Assembly: GCA_964446495.1 (NCBI GenBank) | Contig: CAYUOY010000002.1 | Location: forward strand, 1-64,000 | Source: JAADHU01 sp964446495 | GTDB taxonomy: Bacteria; Pseudomonadota; Gammaproteobacteria; Steroidobacterales; Woeseiaceae | Direction of reading: 5' to 3' | Length of the DNA: 64,000 nt | Shown here: positions 41,090 to 51,257 of the stretch, piece after piece | How positions within the stretch are numbered: position 1 is the first letter of the stretch | How the letters are laid out: each line of letters opens with the position of its first letter | Position numbers and translations under genes: made by a program | The notes under the pieces: model-generated | Database searches by the model: none | Seen by the model: the letters and a program-made list of their open reading frames with translations, nothing else | Told to the model about the DNA's origin: nothing

Positions 41090-42549
41090 GGCGCGGGCCC
41101 AGAGATGCCGAGGAAAAAAGGCATGGCAAACAGCTGTTCCAGACAGGCTGTGTCGAGATTCTCCGACCCCGCCTGCTCGACAAAGTCGGCAATGACGTCT
41201 GGCATACAGCCGCGCGCCGCCTGACCATGGCCTTGTTGCTTGCCGGTCAGGAGTAACGCATTCGAGAGCTCCAGTGCAGCGAGCTCGGCGAAACCGGGCG
41301 GCGTAATCGGATCGGCTTCACCCGAGAGCAGCAATACCGGCAGGTCGGTTACCAGCGGCGTCTTGAAGCCGTCATCTATGACCCCTTGTGGCCAGACAGA
41401 ACAAAGCGTCCGCAAAGTTTCAACCATGAGCGGGCCGATATAGGTCTGTTCGAGGTCTTGCTCGGAAATGGCCTCACCCGTGAAAAAGGGCACGTCTTCG
41501 GTGCAAACGACGGCATTGTGCATCCCCATGCTCAGGGCGTCCGCAAGCGTGTCCCTGATAGTCAGATATTGCGATGCGATTGGCGCAAAGCGGCCATGAA
41601 CGGCCTCGTCAATCAGGAACGGAATCAGGGCGACGGTAGTCGGGTGGTAGGAAAGCAGCCGTATTGCTCCGGCCAATTCCTCTTCGGTGAACACCATTGT
41701 CTCAGTGTGACCGCTGACCGGATGTGCAACGGTGACGGTTTCGGGCTCGAAGGCCAGTCGTAGCCGGAGCTCAACAAAGGCCGCGGCCAGATTCGGAAAG
41801 CGCTGCTGGCAGGCCTCGCTTTCTGCGCAGCGGGCGAAGGTCCTGTCCAGGGCGTTTTGCGCTTCGGTGGCGATCGCCGGGCCAAGGGCCATCTGCGGTG
41901 GCAGCACCCCGTCGAGAATGACGGAGCGAGTCGACTCCGGGTAGCGACGGGCAAAGTGCTGCGCCACGCGCGTACCATAGGAAATCCCGTAGAGATTGAA
42001 GCGTTCGTAACCGAGCGCCACGCGCAGCGCTTCGAGATCGGTTACGGCAACGCTGGTCGTAAAGTAGCGCGGATCATGAGGCAACGACTCCAGGCAAGCC
42101 CTGGTTCCCTCGAGAATCTGCTCACGGAGCATTTGTCCCTCCACAATCGAGTCGTCCACAGCGCAATCCATGGGGGCCGAGTCGCCAGTGCCGCGCTGGT
42201 CCAGCAGCACGATGTCACGGGTGCGCCGAATTTTCTCGAATGCCTGCCGGGTAGCCGCGTAGAACAGGGTGCTCGCCTGCCCCGGCCCACCGGCGATGGG
42301 TACCAGGGGGTCTGGCTCCGGCTCAAGGCTCAACGCGGCAATGACGGCAACCCGAAGCTCGAGCATTTTTCCGTCTGGTTCGGCCGGGTTTTCCGGGCGC
42401 AGAAATACGCCACAGCGCGCCGGGAAGCTCGCGTAGGCAGGCCCCGCCGTAATGCGACAGTCCTCCAGCTCAAGAGATGGTGCCGCGTGTGCGATCGAGA
42501 CCAGCAGGGTTAGCAGTACGGTCGTTGTGAGGTGTTTGCGGAAGCTCAA
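41086..42549 (-). CDS. Secreted alpha/beta hydrolase, TAP-like (prolyl/tripeptidyl aminopeptidase family)
   Basis: 487 residues with a signal peptide (KHLTTTVLLTLLVSIAHA). Alpha/beta hydrolase fold with the nucleophile elbow YGISYGTRVAQHFARRYPE (Ser in GISYG), an oxyanion segment IAGGPGQAST and VLLDQRGTGDSAPMDC, and a C-terminal TAP-like domain with catalytic Asp in LLSGEADPITPP and His in GKQQGHGQAARGC. Likely trims N-terminal residues from peptides in the periplasm. It is the first gene of the operon with the NatAB-like exporter, so a peptide-related role for the exporter is possible. Confidence 0.87.
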   Translation of the reverse strand: MSFRKHLTTTVLLTLLVSIAHAAPSLELEDCRITAGPAYASFPARCGVFLRPENPAEPDGKMLELRVAVIAALSLEPEPDPLVPIAGGPGQASTLFYAATRQAFEKIRRTRDIVLLDQRGTGDSAPMDCAVDDSIVEGQMLREQILEGTRACLESLPHDPRYFTTSVAVTDLEALRVALGYERFNLYGISYGTRVAQHFARRYPESTRSVILDGVLPPQMALGPAIATEAQNALDRTFARCAESEACQQRFPNLAAAFVELRLRLAFEPETVTVAHPVSGHTETMVFTEEELAGAIRLLSYHPTTVALIPFLIDEAVHGRFAPIASQYLTIRDTLADALSMGMHNAVVCTEDVPFFTGEAISEQDLEQTYIGPLMVETLRTLCSVWPQGVIDDGFKTPLVTDLPVLLLSGEADPITPPGFAELAALELSNALLLTGKQQGHGQAARGCMPDVIADFVEQAGSENLDTACLEQLFAMPFFLGISGPAP

Positions 42550-42697
42550 GCGGGACGCCTGCTATAGGAAAGCGCGCTATCTTCCCCGTTGCCCGCAGGC
42601 AAGTAAAGTCGGCGGTGTGGCCAATCCGGGCGGATTGGTGGCGACAGGGAAGTCAGGACGATAGAATTCCCGCTTTCTGCATGCCAACGGTCAAGCA

Positions 42698-44605
42698 ATG
42701 TCTGCTGACAAACAATTCGATGTAATCGTGATCGGTGGTGGTCACGCTGGCACGGAAGCGTCGCTTGCGGCCGCCCGTTCGGGCGCGCGTGCGCTTCTGG
42801 TTACGCACAGCGCAGCGACGCTCGGACAAATGAGTTGCAACCCGGCCATCGGCGGCATCGGCAAGGGTCACCTGACCAAAGAGATCGATGCGCTGGGGGG
42901 CGCGATGGCAAGCGCGATTGATCGCGCGGGGATTCAGTTTCGTACGTTGAATGCGAGCAAAGGGGCTGCCGTGCAAGCGACCCGCGCGCAAGCGGATCGC
43001 GAGCTTTACCGCAACGCAATTCGCGGCCTGCTGGAAGGACAGCCGGGTCTGCAAATTTTTGAACAAGCCGTTGATGATCTGATCGTTGAAAAAGACCGCA
43101 TCGTCGGTGTGGTCACGGCGCAGGGGATCCGGTTTCTTGCGTCAAGCGTCGTCCTCACCGTGGGTACTTTCCTTGGTGGCCGAATGCTGCTTGGCGACAC
43201 TGAAAAAACGGGTGGCCGGGCGGGCGATCCGGCATCCAACCGCCTCGCGGATCGGCTGCGGGAATTGCCGTTTCGCGTCGCCCGCCTGAAAACCGGAACA
43301 CCGCCAAGACTGGCTCGGGACAGTCTCAATTACGACGTCATGACGCCACAACCGGGCGACAGACCATGCCCGGTGTTTTCGTTTCTGGGCCGCCGTCGCG
43401 AACATCCGCGGCAGGTCGAATGCCATATCACGCAGACTTGTGAGGAAACCCACGACATCATTCGCGGTTCGCTGCACGAGTCACCGATGTACATGGGCGT
43501 CATTGAGGGCGTCGGTCCACGGTACTGTCCGTCGGTCGAGGACAAGGTGGTGCGTTTCGCCGATCGGCGCTCGCACCAGATTTTCGTCGAACCGGAAGGG
43601 CTCGAGTCAAACGAGGTGTATCCCAACGGCATCTCGACCAGTTTGCCCTACGAATGTCAGCAACGATTCGTGCGCTCGATTGCCGGCTTCGAAAACGCCG
43701 TCATCACGCAGCCGGGTTACGCCATTGAGTATGACTACTTTGATCCGCGCGACTTAAAGTTAACGCTGGAAACCAAATTCATATCCGGGCTGTATTTCGC
43801 CGGGCAGATTAACGGGACAACCGGATACGAGGAAGCGGCCGCTCAGGGCCTGCTGGCGGGCATTAACGCGTCGCGTCGCGCGCGGGGCGAGAGTGGCTGG
43901 TATCCAGCGCGACACGAAGCCTACTTGGGCGTGCTGATTGACGATCTAACCACTCGTGGAGTCAGCGAGCCGTATCGAATGTTCACCAGCCGCGCCGAAT
44001 ATCGACTGTTGCTGCGCGAAGACAACGCCGACGCACGGCTGACGCCGACCGGCCGGGACCTGGGTCTGGTGAATGAGCGGCGCTGGCGGGTTTTCGGCGC
44101 AAAACAGGAGGCGGTCGGAGAAGAGCAGGCTCGCCTCAGCAATATCATTGTGCGTAAAGCAGACCTTACCGGGTCGGACGCCGACGTGTTGGGGCCGGGT
44201 TTTCAACGCGAGGTTCACGCCATTGAGCTGTTGCGCCGACCGGAGCTGAACTATCCAGCCATCACCTCGCTCTCCAGCGTTGGTGCGGGCGACTGGCGCG
44301 CCCGCTTCGACGCCGAGCAGGCGGAGCAGGTCGAAAAACAGCTCGACGTACAGGCAAAATACCAGGGGTATATTGAGCGGCAGCAGCGTGAAATTGATCG
44401 TCATTCCCGGCAGGAGTCGCTGGTTCTCCCGGACGACATTGATTATTCCTGTGTGATCGGCCTGTCCAACGAGGCTCGCCAGCGCCTGACCGCGACCCGG
44501 CCGACCACGCTCGGACAAGCCTCAAGACTTGAGGGTGTCACGCCCTCAACCGTGTCGCTGCTGCTCATACATCTCAAAAAGAGGGGCCTGCGCAAATCGG
44601 CCTGA
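42698..44605 (+). CDS. mnmG: tRNA uridine 5-carboxymethylaminomethyl modification enzyme MnmG
   Basis: FAD-binding partner of MnmE. 635 residues with the dinucleotide motif DVIVIGGGHAGTEASLAAAR at the start, NPAIGGIGKGHLTKEIDALGG, LKTGTPPRL, YCPSVEDKVVRF, QINGTTGYEEAAAQGLLAG and C-terminal tRNA-binding region ending in VTPSTVSLLLIHLKK. Normally it is followed directly by rsmG-parA-parB; here those are 16 kb further on. Confidence 0.97.
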   Translation: MSADKQFDVIVIGGGHAGTEASLAAARSGARALLVTHSAATLGQMSCNPAIGGIGKGHLTKEIDALGGAMASAIDRAGIQFRTLNASKGAAVQATRAQADRELYRNAIRGLLEGQPGLQIFEQAVDDLIVEKDRIVGVVTAQGIRFLASSVVLTVGTFLGGRMLLGDTEKTGGRAGDPASNRLADRLRELPFRVARLKTGTPPRLARDSLNYDVMTPQPGDRPCPVFSFLGRRREHPRQVECHITQTCEETHDIIRGSLHESPMYMGVIEGVGPRYCPSVEDKVVRFADRRSHQIFVEPEGLESNEVYPNGISTSLPYECQQRFVRSIAGFENAVITQPGYAIEYDYFDPRDLKLTLETKFISGLYFAGQINGTTGYEEAAAQGLLAGINASRRARGESGWYPARHEAYLGVLIDDLTTRGVSEPYRMFTSRAEYRLLLREDNADARLTPTGRDLGLVNERRWRVFGAKQEAVGEEQARLSNIIVRKADLTGSDADVLGPGFQREVHAIELLRRPELNYPAITSLSSVGAGDWRARFDAEQAEQVEKQLDVQAKYQGYIERQQREIDRHSRQESLVLPDDIDYSCVIGLSNEARQRLTATRPTTLGQASRLEGVTPSTVSLLLIHLKKRGLRKSA

Positions 44606-44691
44606 TAAATTCGCGGTGTGCCCCGCACCGCAATGTCGGCAATGGGGTATCCTGCAGCGTCTTCACAAGCACGACGAGCGGCCCTGGTCCA

Positions 44692-46335
44692 ATGGACTTT
44701 TTCAACATACGCAGCAAATTTGGTGTTGGCGTGCTGGCGTTTCTATTGCTGTCGCTGGCCGCCTGCGGGCCGCCCTCGCAGCTTGCGGACCGGGCACTGA
44801 ACAGGGCCATCGGCCCGGAGCCGGAAACGCTCGACCCGCAACTGGCACGGACGACGCAATCGCATACCGTATTGCGAGACCTGTTCGAGGGCCTGCTGAC
44901 CTATACGGCGGATGGCCAGCTGGTGGGTGGTGCCGCGGAACGCTGGGTCGTCTCCGAGGACGGTTTGACGTATACGTTCTGGTTGCGGCCGGAAGGCCGC
45001 TGGTCGAATGGCAGCCCGGTCGTTGCTGAGGACTTCGTCTACAGCTTCCGCCGCCTGGTCGATCCAAAAACAGCGGCCTTTTACACGGAAACACTGATTA
45101 ACGTCAAAAACGCGGCGGCGATTATTGCGGCAGAGAAGGCCCCGGAGACCCTGGGCGTAACCGCCAGTGATCGCCTTGAGCTGACTATTTCGTTGCAAGA
45201 ACCCACGCCCTATTTTTTAAGCCTGCTCGCACTCGCCGCTACGTGTCCCGTCAACCAGGGTTCCGTGGTGGCACACGGCGATCAATTCACGCGACCGGGC
45301 AACCTGGTCAGTAACGGCGCCTACAAACTGGATACCTGGGAGCTCGGGTTGCAGCTCGTGCTTGGTCGCAACGACCACTACTGGAACAACGCCGGTACGG
45401 CCATTGATGTGGTTCGATTTCACGTAACGCCGATGCCGAGTGCTGAACTGTTTCGTTATCGCGCTGGCGAGCTTGATATAACCAGCACGGTGCCGACAGA
45501 GGCGTTCGCCCAGCTGCGTCGCGATCGACCGCAGGAACTTCGTGTCGCGCCGTTTCTGAGCACTTACTACTACGGCTTCAATCTGCACCACGAAGAGCTT
45601 GGGAACAATTTGAAATTGCGTCAGGCGCTGTCGATGGCGATCGATCGTGAGGCGCTGACCGAAAAGGTGGTCGGTCGCGGCGAGCTCCCGGCCTATAGCT
45701 GGGTTCCGCCGGGCGTTAACCATTATGAACCGCGCCTGCTTTCCTACGCCGATATGAGCACAGAAGATCGTCAGGCGACGGCACGACGCCTCTATGAGGA
45801 AGCCGGCTATAACAGCACCAACCCGTTGCAGATAGAGCTGCGTTACAACACCTCCGAAACGCACCAGCGTCTTGCCGTTGCTGTTCAATCCATGTGGCGC
45901 GATGTGCTGGGCTTCGAGGTCACGCTGATCAATGAAGAGTTTCGGGTGCTGGTGGACAATATGCGCGCAATGAAAATCACGCAGATTTTTCGCACCAGCT
46001 GGAACGGCGACTACAACGACGCCTATTCCTTTCTCGCGTTATTCGAGAGCGGCAACCCGTCCAACATGACCGGCTACGACAACGCGGAATACGATTCACT
46101 TCTGCGACGGGCCGAAATGCAGCAGGATGCGACGCGCCGGCAACTGTTTCTCGAGGAGGCGGAACGCGTTTTGCTGGCGGACCACCCGCTGATACCCATT
46201 TATTTCTATGTCAGCAAACACCTCGTTCGGCCGAGTATTCGTGGCTGGCAGGACAACGTGCTGGATTACCATCACAGCCAACATCTGAGTTTTGACGCCA
46301 GCGAATCATCGCATCAGCGTCCCGGCGCTTTGTAA
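44692..46335 (+). CDS. oppA: Oligopeptide ABC transporter substrate-binding protein
   Basis: Periplasmic lipoprotein (547 residues) that captures peptides for the downstream permeases. Lipobox FLLLSLAACG near residue 20. Family 5 solute-binding motifs: PETLDPQLARTTQSHTVLRDLFEGL, WSNGSPVVAEDFVYSFRRLVDP, and LRQALSMAIDREALTEKVVG. It is the first gene of oppA-oppB-oppC-oppDF (24 bp to oppB). The gene symbol follows function; dipeptide (Dpp) specificity is equally possible. Confidence 0.92.
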   Translation: MDFFNIRSKFGVGVLAFLLLSLAACGPPSQLADRALNRAIGPEPETLDPQLARTTQSHTVLRDLFEGLLTYTADGQLVGGAAERWVVSEDGLTYTFWLRPEGRWSNGSPVVAEDFVYSFRRLVDPKTAAFYTETLINVKNAAAIIAAEKAPETLGVTASDRLELTISLQEPTPYFLSLLALAATCPVNQGSVVAHGDQFTRPGNLVSNGAYKLDTWELGLQLVLGRNDHYWNNAGTAIDVVRFHVTPMPSAELFRYRAGELDITSTVPTEAFAQLRRDRPQELRVAPFLSTYYYGFNLHHEELGNNLKLRQALSMAIDREALTEKVVGRGELPAYSWVPPGVNHYEPRLLSYADMSTEDRQATARRLYEEAGYNSTNPLQIELRYNTSETHQRLAVAVQSMWRDVLGFEVTLINEEFRVLVDNMRAMKITQIFRTSWNGDYNDAYSFLALFESGNPSNMTGYDNAEYDSLLRRAEMQQDATRRQLFLEEAERVLLADHPLIPIYFYVSKHLVRPSIRGWQDNVLDYHHSQHLSFDASESSHQRPGAL

Positions 46336-46359
46336 CCCGGTCGGGCCGGGCACGCCATC

Positions 46360-47298
46360 ATGCAGCAACGAGGTGTACTCCGTTTTGCTTTGACGCGCCT
46401 TTTGAGTGCCATCCCCACCTTGTTTCTCATCATCGTTCTCGCCTTCCTCATGATGCATGCTGCGCCGGGCGGTCCCTTCGACGAAGAGCGGGCTATGCCG
46501 GCCGAAACAGCGGCCAACATAGAGCGCGCCTATCACCTGGACGAATCCCTGCCGCGCCAGTTCACGCGTTACTTCGGCGCTTTGTTGCAGGGGGACCTGG
46601 GGCCGTCCTACCGTTATCCGGGTTACAGCGTCACGGACCTGATGAGCGGTGCCGCGGCACTGTCGTTGCGACTGGGCGCGCTGGCCATGTTGCTGGCGCT
46701 GCTCCTCGGGGTGGCCGTGGGCGTGCTGGCCGCTTTGCGCAAGAACACGCTTGTCGATCGCTGTGTCAGCGGGCTTGCGATGACCGGAATATCTGTGCCG
46801 ATCTTCGTGATCGCGCCGCTTTTCGTGCTGGTTTTCGCGGTCAACCTGGGCTGGTTGCCCGCCAGCTGGAGCGGCAGCGAAAGCAGTTTGCGTTACCTGT
46901 TGCCGGTGATCGTGCTGGCATTACCGCAGGCGGCTTATGTGTCGCGTCTGACCCGCGCCAGCATGATAGAAATCATGAACAGCGATTTCATACGCACGGC
47001 GCGAGCGCAAGGCCTGGATACCCTGACGATCGTTGGTCGGCATGCCCTGCGGCCCGCCATGCTGCCGCTGCTGTCGTATCTTGGGCCGGCGATCGCAGCG
47101 GTTCTGACCGGTTCGGTGGTCGTGGAACAGATATTCGGCATCCCCGGACTCGGTCAGTTATTCGTGCGTGCGGCGCTCAATCGTGATTACACGCTGGTCC
47201 TTGGCATTGTAATTTTCTATGCCACACTCGTCATCGTCCTCAATTTCCTGGTCGATATTTTCTACGCCATGCTCGACCCCCGAATCCGCAACCGATGA
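46360..47298 (+). CDS. oppB: Oligopeptide ABC transporter permease B
   Basis: 312-residue inner-membrane permease with six helices. N-terminal FALTRLLSAIPTLFLIIVLAF, the substrate-channel segment and the EAA loop RTARAQGLDTLTIVGRHALRPA, then VVEQIFGIPGLGQLFVRAA typical of OppB/DppB. It ends overlapping the oppC start by 4 bp. Confidence 0.95.
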   Translation: MQQRGVLRFALTRLLSAIPTLFLIIVLAFLMMHAAPGGPFDEERAMPAETAANIERAYHLDESLPRQFTRYFGALLQGDLGPSYRYPGYSVTDLMSGAAALSLRLGALAMLLALLLGVAVGVLAALRKNTLVDRCVSGLAMTGISVPIFVIAPLFVLVFAVNLGWLPASWSGSESSLRYLLPVIVLALPQAAYVSRLTRASMIEIMNSDFIRTARAQGLDTLTIVGRHALRPAMLPLLSYLGPAIAAVLTGSVVVEQIFGIPGLGQLFVRAALNRDYTLVLGIVIFYATLVIVLNFLVDIFYAMLDPRIRNR

Positions 47299-48152
47299 GC
47301 TCACTGGCGGCACTTGGCCAGTTAGGCCGGCAGCTTGCGCAAAGCCGCGTCGTGTTGGTGGCTGGTGGCATTCTGCTGCTGCTTGCGCTGCTGGCGATCA
47401 TCGGGCCTTTGCTCAGCACCCACAGCTATCTCGATTCGAATCTGGATGCACGCCTTGTTGCGCCGACCGGTTCAGACATGCGCTGGTTCGGTACCGATGA
47501 TCTCGGCCGCGACCTGTTCGTCCGTACCTGGCTGGGCGCGCGGATCACGCTGGCGGTAGCCGTTGTTGCGACCTTCGTGAGCCTGGTGATCGGGGTGGTT
47601 TATGGCGCGATCGCAGGCTACGTTGGCGGCAAGGTCGATGCCGTCATGATGCGGCTGGTCGACACCCTCTATGCGCTGCCGTTTATCTTTTTCGTCATTT
47701 TGCTCATGGTGTATTTCGGCCAGAACTTCTTGCTGATTTTTGTCGCGATTGGTGCCGTCAACTGGCTTGACATGGCGCGCATCGTTCGCGGTCAGACGCT
47801 GGGCTTAAAGGAGCGCGAGTTCATCGAGTCGGCGCGCCTGATGGGCGTGTCTCCGACACGCATCGTGTTCGGCCACATCACGCCAAACCTGATGGGTATC
47901 GTGGTCGTCTATATTACGCTGACCGTACCGCAGGCCATTCTTATCGAGTCATTCATGAGCTTTCTCGGGCTTGGAATCCAGGAGCCGGAAACGTCGCTGG
48001 GGTCTCTCGTGAACAACGGTGTACGACACATGGAAAGCGCGCCCTGGGTGTTGTTGGTGCCGGCAACCTTACTGGCGCTGATCCTGATGTGTTTCAATTT
48101 TCTCGGCGACGGCCTGCGCGATTTGCTCGACCCGAAGGAGAGGGCCGAGTGA
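47295..48152 (+). CDS. oppC: Oligopeptide ABC transporter permease C
   Basis: 285-residue permease partner of OppB. N-terminal helix (VVLVAGGILLLLALLAIIGP), FGTDDLGRDLFVRTWLGARITLAV, and EAA loop ESARLMGVSPTRIVFGHITPN. Its stop overlaps the GTG start of the fused ATPase gene (GTGA). Confidence 0.95.
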   Translation: MSSLAALGQLGRQLAQSRVVLVAGGILLLLALLAIIGPLLSTHSYLDSNLDARLVAPTGSDMRWFGTDDLGRDLFVRTWLGARITLAVAVVATFVSLVIGVVYGAIAGYVGGKVDAVMMRLVDTLYALPFIFFVILLMVYFGQNFLLIFVAIGAVNWLDMARIVRGQTLGLKEREFIESARLMGVSPTRIVFGHITPNLMGIVVVYITLTVPQAILIESFMSFLGLGIQEPETSLGSLVNNGVRHMESAPWVLLVPATLLALILMCFNFLGDGLRDLLDPKERAE

Positions 48153-49942
48153 CGTTGCTGGACGTCAGTGACCTGGAGATTCGGTATCGCCGCGTGCAAC
48201 GGCCGGTTGTCGACCGGCTGAGCTTTTCGATAGCGAAGGGCGAGAGCGTGGGTCTTGCCGGTGAGTCGGGCTCGGGAAAAACACAGACCGCGCTGGCCAT
48301 CATGGGCTTGTTGCCAGCAACGGCCAGCACCGGTGGCAGTATTTGCTACGCCGGGCAGGAGCTGCTCGGCGCCAGCAAACGCGAGTTAAACAGAATTCGG
48401 CCGCGACGCGTCGCCATGGTTTTTCAGGACCCCGGTGCGGCACTGAACCCCTATCTGCGCATCGGCGCGCAGTTGCGACGCATACTGTTGCAGCACAAGC
48501 TGGCGGCGGACAAGGAAAGTAAAGAGCGGGTGATCCGGATGCTGGCCAGAATGGGCCTGCCCGACCCCAGGCGTCAGTACGACGCTTATCCGCACCAGCT
48601 CTCAGGAGGAATGCGGCAGCGGGTGATGATTGCCTCGGCATTGCTCGCAGAACCAGAGCTGCTGATTGCCGATGAGCCAACGACCGCTATTGATGCCACC
48701 GTGCAGGTGCAGATTCTGCGTCTGTTGTACGACTTGCGCAAAGAGATGGACATGGCGTTGCTGCTGATAACGCACGACCTCGGCATAATTGCCGGCCATT
48801 GCGAGCGCGTATTGGTGCTGGAGGAGGGGCGCTTACTGGAGCAGGGGTCAACGCAAAAGGTCTTTGAAAATGCCGACGACCCGCGCGTCCGAGCGATGTT
48901 GGAGGCGGTTCGTTACCGACCCGGCCTGGCGGTTGAGCTTCGCAACGCTGAGCGCAAATCGGTGCTGGAGGTCGAGCAGCTCTCGGTTGCCTATACAGAG
49001 CCGGACCCGGATCGGATGTGGGGAAAAACGGAGCTGATCGCCGTGCAACCGCTCGACCTTGGAGTAAGGCCGGGAGAAACGCTGGCGATCGTGGGTGAAT
49101 CGGGTTGTGGAAAAACCAGCCTCGCACGCGCGATTCTGGGTTTGATCATTGGACGCGGCGGGACCGTCAGTTTCTTTGGCCGTGAGTTGTCATCGCAACT
49201 CCGGCAACGCAGCAACGCACAGCGACGACAAATGCAGCTGGTTTTTCAAGACCCGGCCGCATCATTGGATCCGGCGATGTCTGTGGGTGCGGCCATAACC
49301 GAACCCTTGAAAATCCATGAGCCAAAACTCAATCCGGAGGAAAGAGCCGAGAGAGTGACGCTCATGCTTCGGCGGGTGAAGCTCGACCGCGAGTTGCTGG
49401 AACGTTTTCCGCATGAGCTGTCAGGTGGGCAGGCGCAGCGAGTCGCCATCGCAAGAGCGCTCATCATCAAGCCGTCCCTTTTGATTTGTGATGAGGCCGT
49501 GGCCTCCCTGGATGGACCCGTGCGCCAGGAGGTCCTCACCCTGCTCGCCGAAGAACAACGCCGCACAGCGTTGTCGATCATTTTCATTTCCCACGATCTG
49601 GATGTCGTGCGCCAGATCAGCCACCGTGTGCTGGTGATGTACATGGGACGGGTCTTCGAGGCAACCAGCACAGCGCAGCTTTTTTCAAAACCGCTACACC
49701 CATACAGCCGCGCGTTAATCGACTGTATTGCTGCCCCTGATCCGAACCAGCGCCCACCGGAACCGCCCGTCCTGGGTGAGGCGCCTTCTTTGTTCAAACC
49801 GCCGACCGGATGTGTTTTTCATCCACGATGTCATTATGCCGCGGACCGATGCAAGCGCGAGGCGCCGCCGCAGGAGCGCCATATGGGCACCGAGGTTGCT
49901 TGCCATCGCGCGGTAGAGCTGGACCTCACTGCGGCAGGCTGA
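48149..49942 (+). CDS. Fused oligopeptide ABC transporter ATPase (OppD-OppF)
   Basis: One 597-residue protein with two complete ATPase domains. First: Walker A GESGSGKTQTALAI, signature LSGGMRQRVMIA, Walker B LIADEPTTAID. Second: Walker A GESGCGKTSLARAI, signature LSGGQAQRVAIARAL, Walker B LICDEAVASLD, then the C-terminal oligopeptide-transporter zinc/iron-type Cys segment (CVFHPRCHYAADRCKREAP). The GTG start 48149 is inside the oppC stop. It corresponds to separate oppD and oppF genes elsewhere; fusions such as GsiA and YejF exist. Confidence 0.93.
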   Translation: MTLLDVSDLEIRYRRVQRPVVDRLSFSIAKGESVGLAGESGSGKTQTALAIMGLLPATASTGGSICYAGQELLGASKRELNRIRPRRVAMVFQDPGAALNPYLRIGAQLRRILLQHKLAADKESKERVIRMLARMGLPDPRRQYDAYPHQLSGGMRQRVMIASALLAEPELLIADEPTTAIDATVQVQILRLLYDLRKEMDMALLLITHDLGIIAGHCERVLVLEEGRLLEQGSTQKVFENADDPRVRAMLEAVRYRPGLAVELRNAERKSVLEVEQLSVAYTEPDPDRMWGKTELIAVQPLDLGVRPGETLAIVGESGCGKTSLARAILGLIIGRGGTVSFFGRELSSQLRQRSNAQRRQMQLVFQDPAASLDPAMSVGAAITEPLKIHEPKLNPEERAERVTLMLRRVKLDRELLERFPHELSGGQAQRVAIARALIIKPSLLICDEAVASLDGPVRQEVLTLLAEEQRRTALSIIFISHDLDVVRQISHRVLVMYMGRVFEATSTAQLFSKPLHPYSRALIDCIAAPDPNQRPPEPPVLGEAPSLFKPPTGCVFHPRCHYAADRCKREAPPQERHMGTEVACHRAVELDLTAAG

Positions 49943-51257
49943 GCGGGATGGCCATCGGCGCGCCATTGATGGTCATGAGGCCCTTCTCATAGCGGACCGT
50001 CATCTCATAGTTATCACCATTGCGCTTTAGCATGCCCAGCGCCAGCAGTGTGGTCGCCTCCGGGTTGAGGGCCTGTATCAACTCGAAAAGAGAGACAGAC
50101 ATCGACAGGTCGACGGCGGCGATTGTCGCGAGCAGCAAGCGCGGCCAGGAGAATGGCTTGCCGTCAACGGCCTCCGGGATATTGATACTGATGGTCGTGG
50201 ACAGGTCGCCCTGCGGTAACGAAACATCGAAACGCTCAACCTGGATGTTCACACCTTTGTCCAGAAGGTTCTGGATCTCGCTCAGGGCTTGCGCCGAAAC
50301 CTCCGGTAACAAGACGCTACCCGGAGCAGACGACTGAGCGCCCTGCAAGGTGCCAATCAGGGTTTCCAGTAGCTGTGCATCAATACCGTTGGCGGCAAAA
50401 TCCAGGTCCACATTGACCGGGCCGGTGCCGGGCACCAATACGCGTGTGAGGCTGATTGCCGAGCGGCCATTCACGCGGTCGCCATCAAGCTCGCTCTCCA
50501 CGTCCAGGATGATTTCACCGAAGCCCGCCAGTGGTTCGCCAGGGCTGCTCACGGTGACCGATTCGATGGCCAGGTTTAGCGTTCCGATGCCGTAGTTATA
50601 CTGACTGCGGTCCTGGTGGATCTCGAAAGTCACCAGACCTACCTCGGTGGTGACATCGTAAGAGGCCATCGTTGTTGGTTGAATGTCCCCACTGATACGG
50701 AAAGAACGACTGGCGGGATTCGTAAAAACGGTGATGTCGGCACCCGTCCAGGAGACCTGAGAGTCCGCCTCGGTCTGGCTGCCCGCGTCCATCACGAAGT
50801 GAAAACTCGAGTTTCCGGTCAGGCCAATACGGCTATATATGGTGCCGGGAAGATCCGTTAGTGAGCCATCACCATGGTCCAGTTTCATCGTTGACACACT
50901 GCTGCCGAGGCCGGGTTCGAGCGACCCTTCTTCGCGGCCCAGGGAGGCCAGTGGCAGCAGGCCATGGTCGAGCCGGGTTTCAATAATCAGACTCGCCGGT
51001 CCAGCATGGTTTTTTCCACCATCGAGGTCGAGCGAATCAAACAGCGAGCCGTCTTTCAGCGTGACACGATGGCGACCTTCGGAGGTGAACCAGCCGCGAT
51101 CGAACTGCAGGGAGGTAATGACAAGGTCGTCATTTTCCGCTTCGAGCCAGCTCAGATTTTCATCGAGACTCTTCTCGGCGAGGTGCCCAACGATGCCCGG
51201 CGACAGAAAAACGATCACGGCAAGCGATAGCAGCAAGACAACAGGCCAGCGTTTCAT
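49926..51257 (-). CDS. DUF945 family protein (YdgA-like)
   Basis: 443 residues. A single N-terminal membrane or signal helix (WPVVLLLSLAVIVFLSPGIVG) is followed by a large beta-rich region of about 400 residues with the family segments ENLSWLEAENDDLVITSLQFDRGWFTS near the start. The DUF945 family is periplasmic or inner-membrane anchored and of unknown function. Its 3' end overlaps the convergent fused Opp ATPase gene by 17 bp. ATG 51257 is chosen because the hydrophobic segment follows. Confidence 0.8.
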   Translation of the reverse strand: MKRWPVVLLLSLAVIVFLSPGIVGHLAEKSLDENLSWLEAENDDLVITSLQFDRGWFTSEGRHRVTLKDGSLFDSLDLDGGKNHAGPASLIIETRLDHGLLPLASLGREEGSLEPGLGSSVSTMKLDHGDGSLTDLPGTIYSRIGLTGNSSFHFVMDAGSQTEADSQVSWTGADITVFTNPASRSFRISGDIQPTTMASYDVTTEVGLVTFEIHQDRSQYNYGIGTLNLAIESVTVSSPGEPLAGFGEIILDVESELDGDRVNGRSAISLTRVLVPGTGPVNVDLDFAANGIDAQLLETLIGTLQGAQSSAPGSVLLPEVSAQALSEIQNLLDKGVNIQVERFDVSLPQGDLSTTISINIPEAVDGKPFSWPRLLLATIAAVDLSMSVSLFELIQALNPEATTLLALGMLKRNGDNYEMTVRYEKGLMTINGAPMAIPLSLPQ

